Source: Saprospiraceae bacterium (GTDB taxonomy: Bacteria > Bacteroidota > Bacteroidia > Chitinophagales > Saprospiraceae). Taken from it: a DNA stretch of 64,000 nt. Below are positions 48,007 through 57,271 of the stretch, one piece after another (the stretch's first letter is position 1; the number at the start of each line of letters is the position of its first letter). A program made the translations under genes and the position numbers. The stretch is from positions 146,041-210,040 of the forward strand of contig JAEUUO010000023.1 in the NCBI GenBank assembly GCA_016787575.1, written 5' to 3'. The notes beneath the pieces were generated by a model that was not told the origin of the DNA, searched no databases, and worked only from the letters and a program-made list of their open reading frames with translations.

Positions 48007-48465
48007 CTACGAAAACCTTCGTAATAAAAAATGTAATGCCTCCTTATTTTCAATAATTCGATGGGAATTGTCAAAATCGGGCATGGTGCATGCCTTATTT
48101 TTTCCATTCATTCTATAGCGATTATTGGCAACCAGATCGTATATACCATCTCGTAAACTTCTGGGAATCAGGTAGAAAACCTTAAAAATAAATCCAATTG
48201 TCCATAAATCAGCCAGCATTTGAATGATGGCATTTGATTTATGATAAAAGATTCCGTTTCGTATTAAAATTATAGAGTCCAATGGATTTTTCAGTCCTTG
48301 CATTTCCAATTCTTTGATCAATTCTGAATCTTTGGTTAAACTGCAAAATTTATATAAGGCTTTGACATCCCACTGTATCAATAATTTGACCCATCGATTG
48401 CAAAAAGCACAATTTCCATCAAAAAACACGATTCCTTTGGTACTTATCACAATGTATTGAAACAA
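48007..48465 (-). CDS. DCC-family thiol-disulfide oxidoreductase-like protein (DUF393)
   Basis: The 152-residue product has the DCC signature near the N-terminus: VFFDGNCAFCNRWV with Cys19 and Cys22 in a CxxC arrangement, followed by a thioredoxin-like pattern and the conserved DLVANNRYRMNGK with its helix to the C-terminus. It may reduce or rearrange disulfides in the cytosol; partners are unknown. The first 8 residues are weak and an internal start is possible. Its stop lies about 114 bases upstream of the Prc-type protease start, and a -7 element for that protease overlaps the end of this gene. Confidence 0.86.
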   Translation of the reverse strand: MFQYIVISTKGIVFFDGNCAFCNRWVKLLIQWDVKALYKFCSLTKDSELIKELEMQGLKNPLDSIILIRNGIFYHKSNAIIQMLADLWTIGFIFKVFYLIPRSLRDGIYDLVANNRYRMNGKNKACTMPDFDNSHRIIENKEALHFLLRRFS

Positions 48466-48637
48466 TTTTCAGCCAAGATTGATCTGAAAATCCTTATTTT
48501 TATTAGCACTATCGGCATTTCTATTCAATAGTGTCCAAAACCATTGGTTTCAATTAAAAGCGGCAATTGGATACATGCTTTGTTCCATTTGTCATTTTTC
48601 TGAATTTGAGTTGTATTTTGGTTGCTGAAAAACAAGC

Positions 48638-50692
48638 ATGCAAGCTTACAAATCAAGCCTTTATTTTCTTTTCTCCCTGCTGACTTTGGCGGCTTTTTAC
48701 AATTATCAGGATATCATATTTAAAAGACCTCAATCCATTCACAAATGGCGTCAATCTGATGGAGCATCTCTGGCTCTGAATTACTACCAGAATGGCATGC
48801 ATTTTTTTCAGCCTCAAACACACAATCTCACTTCCGATAATAGGCATAGCAGTGCCAATTGTCCAAGCGAAGTTCCTATTCTCTATTATGCAATCGCATT
48901 GTTTTACAAGCTTTTTGGATATCACGATTATATTTTTCGAATTACCAATACCTTCTTGTTTTTTCTTGGTTTATTTTACCTCTTTAAGCTGTACCATTAT
49001 TTATTAAAAGATGTGATTTGGGCCATCCTGCTTTCCCTATTATTTTTTACAGCTCCTGTGCTGGTTTATTACGGTAATAATTATTTAAGCAATACTGCTG
49101 CCCTGTCATTTGCTATTGTAGCTTGGTTTTATTTTATAAAATACTATTTTGAACGAAATCCAAAATTAATTTTTACTTTCTTGGTTTGGTTTTTTGTTGC
49201 AGCTTGTTTTAAATTAACTTCTCTGATTAGTTTGCTCAGCATTGCAGCCCTATTTCTATTAGAATGGATCCAATTAATTAAGTGGGATCGCGATGAAAAA
49301 TTATTTAAATCACCCGCTCGTATATTGTTTTGGATGGTGTCATTTTTAGGCATCGTGTTTGGTTGGATTTTGTATGCCAGATCCTACAATCAGTTGCATG
49401 ACAGTTATTATTTTTCAACCACTGGTTTTCCAATTTGGAATTTAAGCAAAGCGGAAATAAAAGGTGTTTTTGAAAATATTCAGACACTGTGGCTGGATCA
49501 GTATTTTCATTTTTCAGTTTATTTTTTATTTGCGATTTGTGCACTTTATCTTATTTGGAATTTTCGAAAAATCACAGTGCTGTTTAACCTTATTTTAGTA
49601 TTTATTTTATTGCAGATTGTTGCATTTGTTTTATTGCAGTTTTGGACTTTTGCGGATCACGATTATTATGTAATTGATCTTTATATATTTCCAATTCTAT
49701 TGATTGCATTTTTTTTTCATTCATTGAGTCTGCAATCCCCTCAATTTTTTCAATCCCGCTATTTAAAACTTTGCTTTACTATTTTTATTTTCTCCAACGT
49801 TGTATATGCCAGACAGGAATTGGCAGCTCGATATCAGTCGCCAATCAATGATTTTGACGCAAACGAAGCCATCTATACCGTAAGTCCTTATTTAAGACAA
49901 ATTGGAATTAATCCTGAAGACAAAGTAATTTCAATTCCGGATGTAAGTCATTGTTCGTTATATCTTATGAACCAAAAAGGTTGGACTGAATACACAGATG
50001 CGCGATTCAACCGGGAATCAAAAATCGTTTACAATCAGGATAGCGCAGGCATTCAGAAATCAATTGAGCGGGGGGCTGTTTATTTAATTATCAATGGAAT
50101 TTCTGAAATTACCAAAAAGCCTTACCTTAAATCATTTTGTACCCATTTAAAGGGCAGATACAAAAGCGTTTATATTTTTGATTTGAAAAATCCGCTAAGA
50201 AATTTTGACCCCGATCAACGCAAGTTGGAAAAAATTTACAGCTGCGATGCAGAGCAAAAATCCAGTGATAATATTTATTTTTTTAATCCAGCAGACAGCA
50301 CCCAATTTGAATTTGCTCAAACGCAATCAGCGACCTATTCCCACAGTGGGAAATACAGTTCGAAATTGGATTCATCATTGCCCTACGGCATGACCCTTAA
50401 AATTCCTGATTGCAAATCAGGTACTTTTTTTAGTATCAGTGTATGGCGTAAAGCTGAAGCAAATTCTAAAGCCACTCTAATTGCTTCCAGCGGACCCAAT
50501 CAATTTTACAAAGGGGATTGTGAGATTGTTGAACGTCAAGCAGACGGTTGGGAAAAATTGTTGATGCAATTTGAAATTTCTCAAAATCTCGAGGGTCAGG
50601 AGTTGAAAATTTATGCCTACAATCCTGAAAATCATGCTGTTTATTTTGATGATTTGGAGGTAAAGCAATTTAAAGCCTTTGATGTCAATTAA
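48638..50692 (+). CDS. GT-C type membrane glycosyltransferase (ArnT/PMT-like), C-terminal soluble domain
   Basis: The 684-residue product has about 10-11 membrane helices in residues 1-400, with a first periplasmic loop HKWRQSDGASLALNYYQNG that carries acidic residues as in dolichyl-phosphate-mannose and lipid A glycosyltransferases (GT39/GT83-like). Residues 400-520 are a mixed domain, and 520-680 a beta-rich extracellular domain (FAQTQSATYSHSGKYSSKL; TFFSISVWRKAEANSKATL; GQELKIYAYNPENHAVYFDDL) resembling a carbohydrate-binding module. It would transfer a sugar from a lipid carrier on the periplasmic side. The acceptor is unknown. It stands alone, with no O-antigen or lipid A genes adjacent. 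Confidence 0.78.
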   Translation: MQAYKSSLYFLFSLLTLAAFYNYQDIIFKRPQSIHKWRQSDGASLALNYYQNGMHFFQPQTHNLTSDNRHSSANCPSEVPILYYAIALFYKLFGYHDYIFRITNTFLFFLGLFYLFKLYHYLLKDVIWAILLSLLFFTAPVLVYYGNNYLSNTAALSFAIVAWFYFIKYYFERNPKLIFTFLVWFFVAACFKLTSLISLLSIAALFLLEWIQLIKWDRDEKLFKSPARILFWMVSFLGIVFGWILYARSYNQLHDSYYFSTTGFPIWNLSKAEIKGVFENIQTLWLDQYFHFSVYFLFAICALYLIWNFRKITVLFNLILVFILLQIVAFVLLQFWTFADHDYYVIDLYIFPILLIAFFFHSLSLQSPQFFQSRYLKLCFTIFIFSNVVYARQELAARYQSPINDFDANEAIYTVSPYLRQIGINPEDKVISIPDVSHCSLYLMNQKGWTEYTDARFNRESKIVYNQDSAGIQKSIERGAVYLIINGISEITKKPYLKSFCTHLKGRYKSVYIFDLKNPLRNFDPDQRKLEKIYSCDAEQKSSDNIYFFNPADSTQFEFAQTQSATYSHSGKYSSKLDSSLPYGMTLKIPDCKSGTFFSISVWRKAEANSKATLIASSGPNQFYKGDCEIVERQADGWEKLLMQFEISQNLEGQELKIYAYNPENHAVYFDDLEVKQFKAFDVN

Positions 50693-50701
50693 AGCAGTTG
50701 G

Positions 50702-50721
50702 CTATCAAGGTGCTTTGATAG
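50702..50721 (+). terminator. Weak hairpin after the glycosyltransferase gene
   Basis: CTATCAA at 50702-50708 pairs with TTGATAG at 50715-50721 around a six-base loop, 9 bases after the stop. The stem is short and AT-rich, and the T tract after it is broken, so termination is only possible. Confidence 0.4.
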
Positions 50722-50930
50722 GCAGAAGTATTGATTTTCTTTCAATAGGCCCAGCTCAAAAATTGTAAATTAAAGGGTTTGTGTAAGTTGCAATTTGTGA
50801 TTTTAAAACAGAATCATTAGAAAATTAAAGGATTTTGGAACAGGATCATTTATTCAAATTCCTTTAAATCCATGAATGAATCAGTTTCAAGCATTACTTT
50901 TGAGCCGTTTTTTAAAAAAATTCAGATAAA

Positions 50931-53186
50931 ATGGAAAATTTAGTCTATTTCTTACCTGCCTTTGGGGTGGTTGGTTTACTGTATATGATTTATTTGTATA
51001 AATGGGTATCTAAACAGGATGCCGGTGATGCCAAAATGCAGGGCATTGCAGGACATATTGCAGAAGGTGCAATGGCCTTTCTAAAAGCAGAATACCGGGT
51101 TTTGGCAATTTATGTTGCCGTAGCAGCCTGTTTATTAGGATTCCTTAGCTTTAAAGTAGACACAACCCATTGGACTATTGTGATTGCCTTTATATTAGGA
51201 GCACTTTTTTCCATCATTGCAGGCTTTATTGGGATGCGCGTTGCCACCAAGGCAAATGTAAGAACTACACAAGCTGCGAGAAGCTCCTTGGTAAAGGCGT
51301 TGCATGTTTCTTTTAGGGGTGGAACTGTTATGGGATTGGGAGTAGCCAGTTTAGCAGTTTTAGGACTGAGTATATTATTTGCCTTATTTTTCTATACGAT
51401 CATGGGTGGCATGTGGGGTGGCTCCACAGTTAAAGGAATTCAATACGATGCCGTACACTCTATGACTATCATATTGGAGATTCTTGCAGGATTTTCATTA
51501 GGAGCTGAATCCATAGCTTTATTTGCCCGTGTTGGTGGAGGTATTTATACAAAAGCTGCTGATGTTGGGGCAGACCTCGTTGGGAAAGTTGAAAAAGGCA
51601 TTCCGGAAGACGATCCACGAAATCCTGCTACCATTGCTGACAATGTCGGAGATAATGTTGGAGATGTTGCAGGTATGGGAGCGGATCTTTTTGGATCCTA
51701 TGTAGCTACCGTTTTAGCGGCCATGGTTTTAGGGAATTATGTAATTCGGGACATGGGAGGTGATATAACTAGTATGGATTCTTTCAAAGGTTTGGGGCCC
51801 ATTTTATTGCCTTTATTCCTGGCATGTATCGGATTGATCTTTTCAATTTTTGGAAGTTTCTTTGTTAAAATAAAAGGGGAACAAGCTGGTGCGAACGATG
51901 TCCAATATGCTTTAAATATGGGCAACTGGGTTTCGCTTGCATTAACTGCAGCAGCTGCTTACTTCTGCATTGATATGCTATTGCCAGAAAAAATGCAAAT
52001 GGTGTTTTTTATGCAAGGAATTCATGAAGTGAGTTCGCTGAATGTGTTTTATGTGGTCCTCATAGGATTGTTCGTAGGAGCCTCTATCTCTTATTTAACC
52101 GAACATTATACTGCTTTGGGTAAAGGCCCCGTTGTTTCGATTGTAAATAAATCTGGTACCGGAGCTGCTACAAATATTATCGGTGGTTTGAGCAATGGGA
52201 TGTTGAGTACTGCCGGTCCGGTGTTAATTTTTGCTGCAGCAATTTGGATAAGTTATTCATTGGCAGGTTTTTATGGTGTTTCTATCGCTGCATCTGCAAT
52301 GATGGCAACTACAGCAATGCAATTGGCCATTGATGCTTTTGGACCGATTGCAGACAATGCCGGAGGTATTGCAGAGATGTCTGAATTGCCAAAAGAAGTT
52401 CGTCAAAAAACGGATGTTTTAGATTCCGTTGGAAATACTACTGCTGCTATTGGAAAAGGATTTGCAATTGCATCTGCCGCTTTGACTGCTCTTGGATTGT
52501 TTGCAGCATATGTAACATTTACCGGTATCGATGGTATCAATATTTTTAAAGCGGATGTTTTGGCTGCACTTTTTGTTGGAGGGATGATACCTGTAGTATT
52601 TTCTGCGTTGGCAATGAGTTCTGTTGGTACGGCAGCTATGGATATGGTCAATGAGGTACGTCGCCAATTCCGGGAAATTCCAGGCATCATGGAAGGAACA
52701 GGGAAGCCAGATTATGGCCGCTGTGTTGAGATTTCAACGAAGGCAGCTTTGCAACAAATGATTTTACCGGGAGCTATTACCTTAATAAGTCCGATTATTA
52801 TTGGTTTTGGTATGGGACCAGAAGCATTAGGTGCATACATGGCGGGTGTTTGTGTGAGTGGTGTCGTATGGGCAATTTTTCAAAACAATGCCGGAGGATC
52901 CTGGGATAATGCTAAAAAATCTTTTGAATCAGGAGTAACAATTGATGGAGTCGTGTATCACAAAGGATCAGAACCCCACAAAGCAGCCGTAATTGGCGAT
53001 ACTGTTGGAGATCCTTTTAAAGACACTTCAGGACCATCAATGAATATTTTGATTAAATTAACCTGTTTAGTAGGATTGGTATTGGCTCCGATATTGGGTG
53101 AAATTTATGGAGTGCAGCACAATCAATCTAACAAAGAAAAAACAGAACAAATTCTTCAAAACACACCACCTGTTCAACAAAAATAG
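50931..53186 (+). CDS. hppA: Membrane-bound K+-dependent ion-pumping pyrophosphatase
   Basis: The 751-residue product has about 16 membrane helices and the M-PPase motifs [53 protein letters not shown] and [21 protein letters not shown]. It couples hydrolysis of pyrophosphate to ion export. The segment [10 protein letters not shown] near residue 500 has Ala and Gly where K+-independent enzymes have Lys and Thr, so it should need K+; such enzymes pump Na+, H+ or both. Na+ is the likelier ion in Bacteroidota but this cannot be decided here. A TACTTTTG -7 element lies at 50895-50902. The CDF transporter gene starts 50 bases after its stop. Confidence 0.93.
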   Translation: MENLVYFLPAFGVVGLLYMIYLYKWVSKQDAGDAKMQGIAGHIAEGAMAFLKAEYRVLAIYVAVAACLLGFLSFKVDTTHWTIVIAFILGALFSIIAGFIGMRVATKANVRTTQAARSSLVKALHVSFRGGTVMGLGVASLAVLGLSILFALFFYTIMGGMWGGSTVKGIQYDAVHSMTIILEILAGFSLGAESIALFARVGGGIYTKAADVGADLVGKVEKGIPEDDPRNPATIADNVGDNVGDVAGMGADLFGSYVATVLAAMVLGNYVIRDMGGDITSMDSFKGLGPILLPLFLACIGLIFSIFGSFFVKIKGEQAGANDVQYALNMGNWVSLALTAAAAYFCIDMLLPEKMQMVFFMQGIHEVSSLNVFYVVLIGLFVGASISYLTEHYTALGKGPVVSIVNKSGTGAATNIIGGLSNGMLSTAGPVLIFAAAIWISYSLAGFYGVSIAASAMMATTAMQLAIDAFGPIADNAGGIAEMSELPKEVRQKTDVLDSVGNTTAAIGKGFAIASAALTALGLFAAYVTFTGIDGINIFKADVLAALFVGGMIPVVFSALAMSSVGTAAMDMVNEVRRQFREIPGIMEGTGKPDYGRCVEISTKAALQQMILPGAITLISPIIIGFGMGPEALGAYMAGVCVSGVVWAIFQNNAGGSWDNAKKSFESGVTIDGVVYHKGSEPHKAAVIGDTVGDPFKDTSGPSMNILIKLTCLVGLVLAPILGEIYGVQHNQSNKEKTEQILQNTPPVQQK

Positions 53187-53236
53187 GTGGTTCATTAAGC
53201 CATTGAATTGGGTTTTTTACCCGATACAATTTACGG

Positions 53237-54109
53237 ATGAGTTCGAAAAAAGCAATCGCCGTTCAGGTGAGTTGGCTCAGTATCGTTTCCAACTTTACCT
53301 TAGCTATCATTAAATGGCTGGTTGGTTATTTTGGAAATTCTTACGCACTGATTGCAGATGCCATTGAATCGACTACTGATATTTTTTCCTCCATTCTTGT
53401 TTTGTTTGGTATACAATACGCACATCGTCCGCCGGATAAAAATCATCCATACGGTCACGGCAAACTTGAACCGCTTATAACTTTTACTGTCGTTGCATTT
53501 TTAGTTTGCTCTGCTGTTGTAATTGCGATTACTTCCATTGGCAATATTCAAACACCACACCAAATTCCTGAATCGTATACCCTCTATTTTTTGGCTGGAA
53601 TTATTTTAATTAAAGAACTCATTTACCGGCAGATTAAAATTAAAAACAAGCATGTTAAAAGCAGTTCATTAGCAGCAGACGCATGGCATCATCGGAGCGA
53701 TGCAATCACATCAGCAGCAGCATTTATTGGAATCAGCATTGCTTTGTATCTGGGTCCCGGATATGAAGCTGCAGATGATTGGGCAGCCTTAATTGCTTCA
53801 GGATTTATCCTTTACAATGCGTATCTGATTTTTAGACCTGCATTGGGAGAAATTATGGATGAACATGTTTACGATGATTTAATTGAAGAAATCAGAATCC
53901 TTTCCATGCAAGTCCCAGGAGTTCTTGGAACTGAAAAATGTTTTGTACGAAAATCAGGCATGCATTATTTAATCGATTTGCACCTGATTGTAAATGGAAC
54001 GATCACAGTACATGAAGGACACAGCATCTCTCACAAGTTAAAATCACATTTATTAGAAGAATTACCTCAAATTTCTGATGTATTGATTCATGTTGAACCC
54101 GCAGAATAG
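53237..54109 (+). CDS. Cation diffusion facilitator (CDF) family metal transporter
   Basis: The 290-residue product has six membrane helices and a C-terminal cytoplasmic domain. The metal site is visible: YALIADAIESTTDIF in helix II and AADAWHHRSDAITS in helix V (HxxxD). The segment HPYGHGKLEPL after helix II is a CDF hallmark. It would export divalent metals (Zn, Fe, Mn or Co/Ni) in exchange for protons. In helix II the usual site reads DAIEST, with Glu near the position where Zn-type transporters have His, so specificity may differ. It probably shares the hppA transcript. Confidence 0.9.
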   Translation: MSSKKAIAVQVSWLSIVSNFTLAIIKWLVGYFGNSYALIADAIESTTDIFSSILVLFGIQYAHRPPDKNHPYGHGKLEPLITFTVVAFLVCSAVVIAITSIGNIQTPHQIPESYTLYFLAGIILIKELIYRQIKIKNKHVKSSSLAADAWHHRSDAITSAAAFIGISIALYLGPGYEAADDWAALIASGFILYNAYLIFRPALGEIMDEHVYDDLIEEIRILSMQVPGVLGTEKCFVRKSGMHYLIDLHLIVNGTITVHEGHSISHKLKSHLLEELPQISDVLIHVEPAE

Positions 54110-54116
54110 GGAGAAG

Positions 54117-54263
54117 AGAGGAAGTCTATAGCAAAGAAGTCTGTAGAAAATGCTGCAATGCTGCAATGCTGCAATGCTACAATGGTTCAATGCAATTAAT
54201 AATAAACATTGTAAAATTGTAAAATTGCAGAATTCCTCTTATCCTCTTTTCATCTCCTCCTCT
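54117..54263. repeat. Octamer arrays between convergent CDF and yqeY genes
   Basis: Octamers run 54151-54190 as TGCTGCAA (three times), TGCTACAA and TGGTTCAA. A second block starts at 54208 with ATTGTAAA, ATTGTAAA, ATTGCAGA and ATTCCTCT, and passes into pyrimidine-rich units to 54263, all keeping an 8-base period. Before the octamers, AGTCTATAG/AGTCTGTAG repeats at 54123-54146 echo those at 21351-21395. It fills nearly the whole spacer. Confidence 0.8.
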
Positions 54264-54276
54264 CTTCCAACAGTCA

Positions 54277-54723
54277 TTATCCAAGCAACTCTTTTACAAT
54301 AGCCGAAATGGCTTTCCCATCAGCGGCGCCTGCAAGTTTTTTTGATGCCATTCCCATCACTTTTCCCATATCCTTGGCATCTTTTGCGCCAGTTTCTGCA
54401 ATGATTTCCTTTAAAATTGACCTTAACTCATCAGGACTCATTTGGGCTGGTAAGTACCGCTCAATAACTTGGATCTCTTCCCGCTCAACGGAAGCTAAAT
54501 CCTCACGTCCTTGTTTTTCATAAATTTCAAGAGATTCGCGACGTTGTTTTACTAGTTTTTGTAAAATCTGAATTGATTTATCATCGTCAACCGGTTTGCC
54601 GGTGCCATCTGTATTTGCCAATAAAATAGCAGCTTTAATCGCCCGAATCGCACGCAAGGCTTTTTGGTCTTGCGCTTTCATAGCTTCTTTTAGATCGTTA
54701 TTGATTTTGTCCGTAAAACTCAT
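54277..54723 (-). CDS. GatB/YqeY domain protein
   Basis: From the ATG at 54723 the product is 148 residues, the standard length: SFTDKINNDLKEAMKAQDQ, KALRAIRAIKAAILLANTD, KLVKQRRESLEIYEKQGREDL, EREEIQVIERYLPAQMS, AKDMGKVMGMASKKLAGAAD and a Gly-Lys end. The YqeY domain resembles the tRNA-binding tail of the GatB amidotransferase subunit; the free protein's role is not settled. An earlier in-frame ATG at 54798 would add 25 hydrophobic residues unlike the family and is not used. Confidence 0.92.
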   Translation of the reverse strand: MSFTDKINNDLKEAMKAQDQKALRAIRAIKAAILLANTDGTGKPVDDDKSIQILQKLVKQRRESLEIYEKQGREDLASVEREEIQVIERYLPAQMSPDELRSILKEIIAETGAKDAKDMGKVMGMASKKLAGAADGKAISAIVKELLG

Positions 54724-54884
54724 GGCTAAAATATTTATGTGTGCATAAAACAAAACAAATCCCAAAAGGTTCAAAATTAATGGACTGACTTGTTGCAAAA
54801 TATTCCATTTTCAAACACCGAATTCATGATTAGCCAATTATAAATCGTAATTTTCCATCCTAAATTATTAATAGACGCGTTCCC

Positions 54885-54919
54885 AATTCTTAATTTTTAA
54901 TTCTTAATTCTTAATTAAA
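54885..54919. repeat. Heptamer array (AATTCTT) directly before the AlkA-like gene
   Basis: Five contiguous units (AATTCTT, AATTTTT, AATTCTT, AATTCTT, AATTAAA) end one base before the ATG at 54921, so the array occupies the place of the ribosome-binding region. Confidence 0.75.
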
Positions 54920-54920
54920 A

Positions 54921-55526
54921 ATGCAGCATCTCCTGGTACTTAGTAAAGACAGCAAATTAAATAAACTGATTGGTGCTATTCCAATGGATCAACTGCATCA
55001 AACAGGAATTAAATCTGATTTAAGAGAATATTTAGTTGGTTCGATTATAAGTCAGCAACTATCAACAAAAGTGGCAAAAGTCATTCAGGATCGTTTTTTA
55101 GCATTATTTAAAAATAAATTTCCTACAAATAAGGCAATTTTAAAAATGGAGGATGAAAAATTGAGAGCGATTGGATTGTCCTATCAAAAATTATCCTATA
55201 TAAAAAATATTGCTGCATACTTTGAAGAAAACAAGTTGCATCGCACCAATTGGAATGAATTATCAGATGAAGAAATTATGAAACTGTTAATTCAGATAAA
55301 AGGCGTTGGTCAATGGACAACTGAAATGGTTTTGATGTTTGGCCTAAGCCGACCGGATGTTTTTTCTCCCGGAGACTACGGCATTCAGATGGCAATGAAA
55401 AAATTGTACAAGCTGAATCTGGAAGGAAAAGAGCTGCAAAAGAAAATGATCCAAATTGCAGAAAAATGGAGGCCTTATCGTTCGCATGCTTGTATGTATC
55501 TTTGGGCTTGGAAAGATTCTAAATAA
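54921..55526 (+). CDS. DNA-3-methyladenine glycosylase II-like (HhH-GPD superfamily)
   Basis: The 201-residue product is a compact HhH-GPD glycosylase, close to AlkA-type enzymes: VGSIISQQLSTKVAKVIQDRF, the helix-hairpin-helix LIQIKGVGQWTTEM (about 123-136) and the catalytic-region Asp152 in FSPGDYGIQMAM. It should excise alkylated bases such as 3-methyladenine from DNA. There is no C-terminal iron-sulphur cysteine cluster, which argues against EndoIII/MutY. It lacks the AlkA N-terminal domain, as in many Bacteroidota homologues. The gene starts immediately after a heptamer array. Confidence 0.88.
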   Translation: MQHLLVLSKDSKLNKLIGAIPMDQLHQTGIKSDLREYLVGSIISQQLSTKVAKVIQDRFLALFKNKFPTNKAILKMEDEKLRAIGLSYQKLSYIKNIAAYFEENKLHRTNWNELSDEEIMKLLIQIKGVGQWTTEMVLMFGLSRPDVFSPGDYGIQMAMKKLYKLNLEGKELQKKMIQIAEKWRPYRSHACMYLWAWKDSK

Positions 55527-55536
55527 AATTTTAATT

Positions 55537-55998
55537 ATGATTGCTGCGCATCAATTGGACGAAACGATACTAAATTTTGAAAACAATGCAAAGGAATTGG
55601 ATAAACTGTTGGACCATGTCCAGGAGAAGCAAAGTTTATTAATCGATATCCTAGTCGGAACCCATTCCGAATTGCTAACGGAGGATGAAATGGATTACCT
55701 TCTGTTTTTGTTTTTGGGAATTTATGGAACCTTTCAAAGGCAAACAGAAATTCCAATCTTTAGCGAACAAGAAATTGCAAAAGCAGAAGAGTTTAGTTGG
55801 CAAATCATTAATGACAATAATGATTACAATAAAGCCATGGATCTATTTTTTGCATCCATTCCGGAAGAAGATGTCATGGATTTTATAGATCTTTCCATAG
55901 CACCGGATGACGAAAATGAAATTAAAGTGACCGATCCAGGTCGTTTAATCATGCTGGCAGTATTAACAGCCTTGACAAAACTTTTAATCCAAGATTAA
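55537..55998 (+). CDS. Conserved-looking acidic protein, unknown function
   Basis: From the ATG at 55537 the product is 153 residues, acidic and helical: ILNFENNAKELDKLLDHVQE, LLTEDEMDYLLFLFLGIYGT, QEIAKAEEFSWQIINDNND, AMDLFFASIPEEDVMDFIDL and a C-terminal RLIMLAVLTALTKLLIQD. No known domain recognised. It starts 10 bases after the AlkA-like gene, so the two are probably cotranscribed. A longer frame from 55456 lies inside the AlkA-like gene and is not credible. Confidence 0.7.
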   Translation: MIAAHQLDETILNFENNAKELDKLLDHVQEKQSLLIDILVGTHSELLTEDEMDYLLFLFLGIYGTFQRQTEIPIFSEQEIAKAEEFSWQIINDNNDYNKAMDLFFASIPEEDVMDFIDLSIAPDDENEIKVTDPGRLIMLAVLTALTKLLIQD

Positions 55999-56074
55999 GC
56001 TGCTGAAATTATTTTATAGTATTAAATGAAATTATTATACGCTTTCACAGGCAAAGTTTTTTGCTTTGACAGCC

Positions 56075-57271
56075 TTAATATGTTGAATCCTCTAATAAGT
56101 CTGTTGAAAATAGATTTCCTAGTTGATTAAAAAAAGCAACCAAGTAAAATATTAAAAAACCGGGAAATACAATGACCCACCAGGCTGATGGATTGCTTCT
56201 TGCAGTAAACAAAATACCACCCAGGCTAATTTCATTGATATCAAATCCAATTCCGATAAAACTCAAGCTCGCCTCTAACAATATAATGTTTGCCAATCCA
56301 AAGGCAAGCACAGGAATTAAATCTTGCAAAACTTTTGGTAGCACATGTTTAGAATAGACCTTCCATCCGGATTGCCCAATGGCTATTGCAGCTGTGATGA
56401 AATTTTCATTTACTGCTTTTAAAGTAAATGCTCTGGCATATTTTACCAAATAAGGAATTACAATAAAGGCAAGCATGCATGCAAATTGCAATTGATTTGG
56501 TTGGTGAATTATTTGTAATAATATCAATAGAATGAGTAATACAGGAATTGATTTCATTACTTCAAGGTAGCGAAGACTCCAGGCATCTAAAATAAACTTA
56601 AGCTGGGGCTTAAAATTTCGTGTGAAAAAACTAAAAACAAAGCAGCAAATTGAAAGAAGAAATAAAAGCATTAGCTGCTGAGGGAATGCACGCCACTCCA
56701 AACAAATTGAAATTGAATAAATGCCAGCTAATAAAGCAATTAAGAAAAAAACAATAGAGACGAAGGACATGGATTGATACCGATTGCTGTGAAATACAAA
56801 TAGCGAACCGATTAACAAAGCAGGAAATAAAGAAATCAGTAAGGTAATCAATGCAAGGCTTACACTTTTCTTAAATCCAGCAAAGCAAGCAACAAGCAGA
56901 TCTTTTCCTAAATCATAAGAACCTAAAATAAATTTGCTTCCATCTTTCATGAGAGCACCCGGTTTTAACCAGGCAGATTCAGGTTCAAGTTTTTGAGCAT
57001 CCCTGTATAAAATGGGCCACCAAACAAAATCATAACTTAAATTTCGATAATCCCCTTGAGCGATTTGGTTTAAATCATAAGCCAGATCACTTTTTGATGT
57101 ATTTTCTTTGCTCCATAAAAAGCAGTAAAATTCCTTTTTATAAAAGCATAAAATGGGTTTGCTTCCTATTATGAAATCAGCTAAAAGGAATATAAAAATC
57201 AGTGTATGAATCGAACTGCTGATCCAAAAATGATTTTTCCAAAATTGAGTATATCTAATTTTCCAATTCAT
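56075..57271 (-). CDS. Peptide/nickel-type ABC transporter permease (OppC/DppC-like)
   Basis: Starting at the ATG at 57271 the product is 398 residues: an N-terminal helix with a periplasmic region (about 35-160), then five to six membrane helices. The EAA loop is AIAIGQSGWKVYSKHVLP, with the C-terminal LEASLSFIGIGFDINEISLGG typical of DppC/OppC. The start overlaps the stop of the OppB-like gene by 4 bases (ATGA), indicating translational coupling. The partner ATPases and binding protein are not in the window. A longer frame to 57580 overlaps the OppB gene and is rejected. Confidence 0.9.
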   Translation of the reverse strand: MNWKIRYTQFWKNHFWISSSIHTLIFIFLLADFIIGSKPILCFYKKEFYCFLWSKENTSKSDLAYDLNQIAQGDYRNLSYDFVWWPILYRDAQKLEPESAWLKPGALMKDGSKFILGSYDLGKDLLVACFAGFKKSVSLALITLLISLFPALLIGSLFVFHSNRYQSMSFVSIVFFLIALLAGIYSISICLEWRAFPQQLMLLFLLSICCFVFSFFTRNFKPQLKFILDAWSLRYLEVMKSIPVLLILLILLQIIHQPNQLQFACMLAFIVIPYLVKYARAFTLKAVNENFITAAIAIGQSGWKVYSKHVLPKVLQDLIPVLAFGLANIILLEASLSFIGIGFDINEISLGGILFTARSNPSAWWVIVFPGFLIFYLVAFFNQLGNLFSTDLLEDSTY

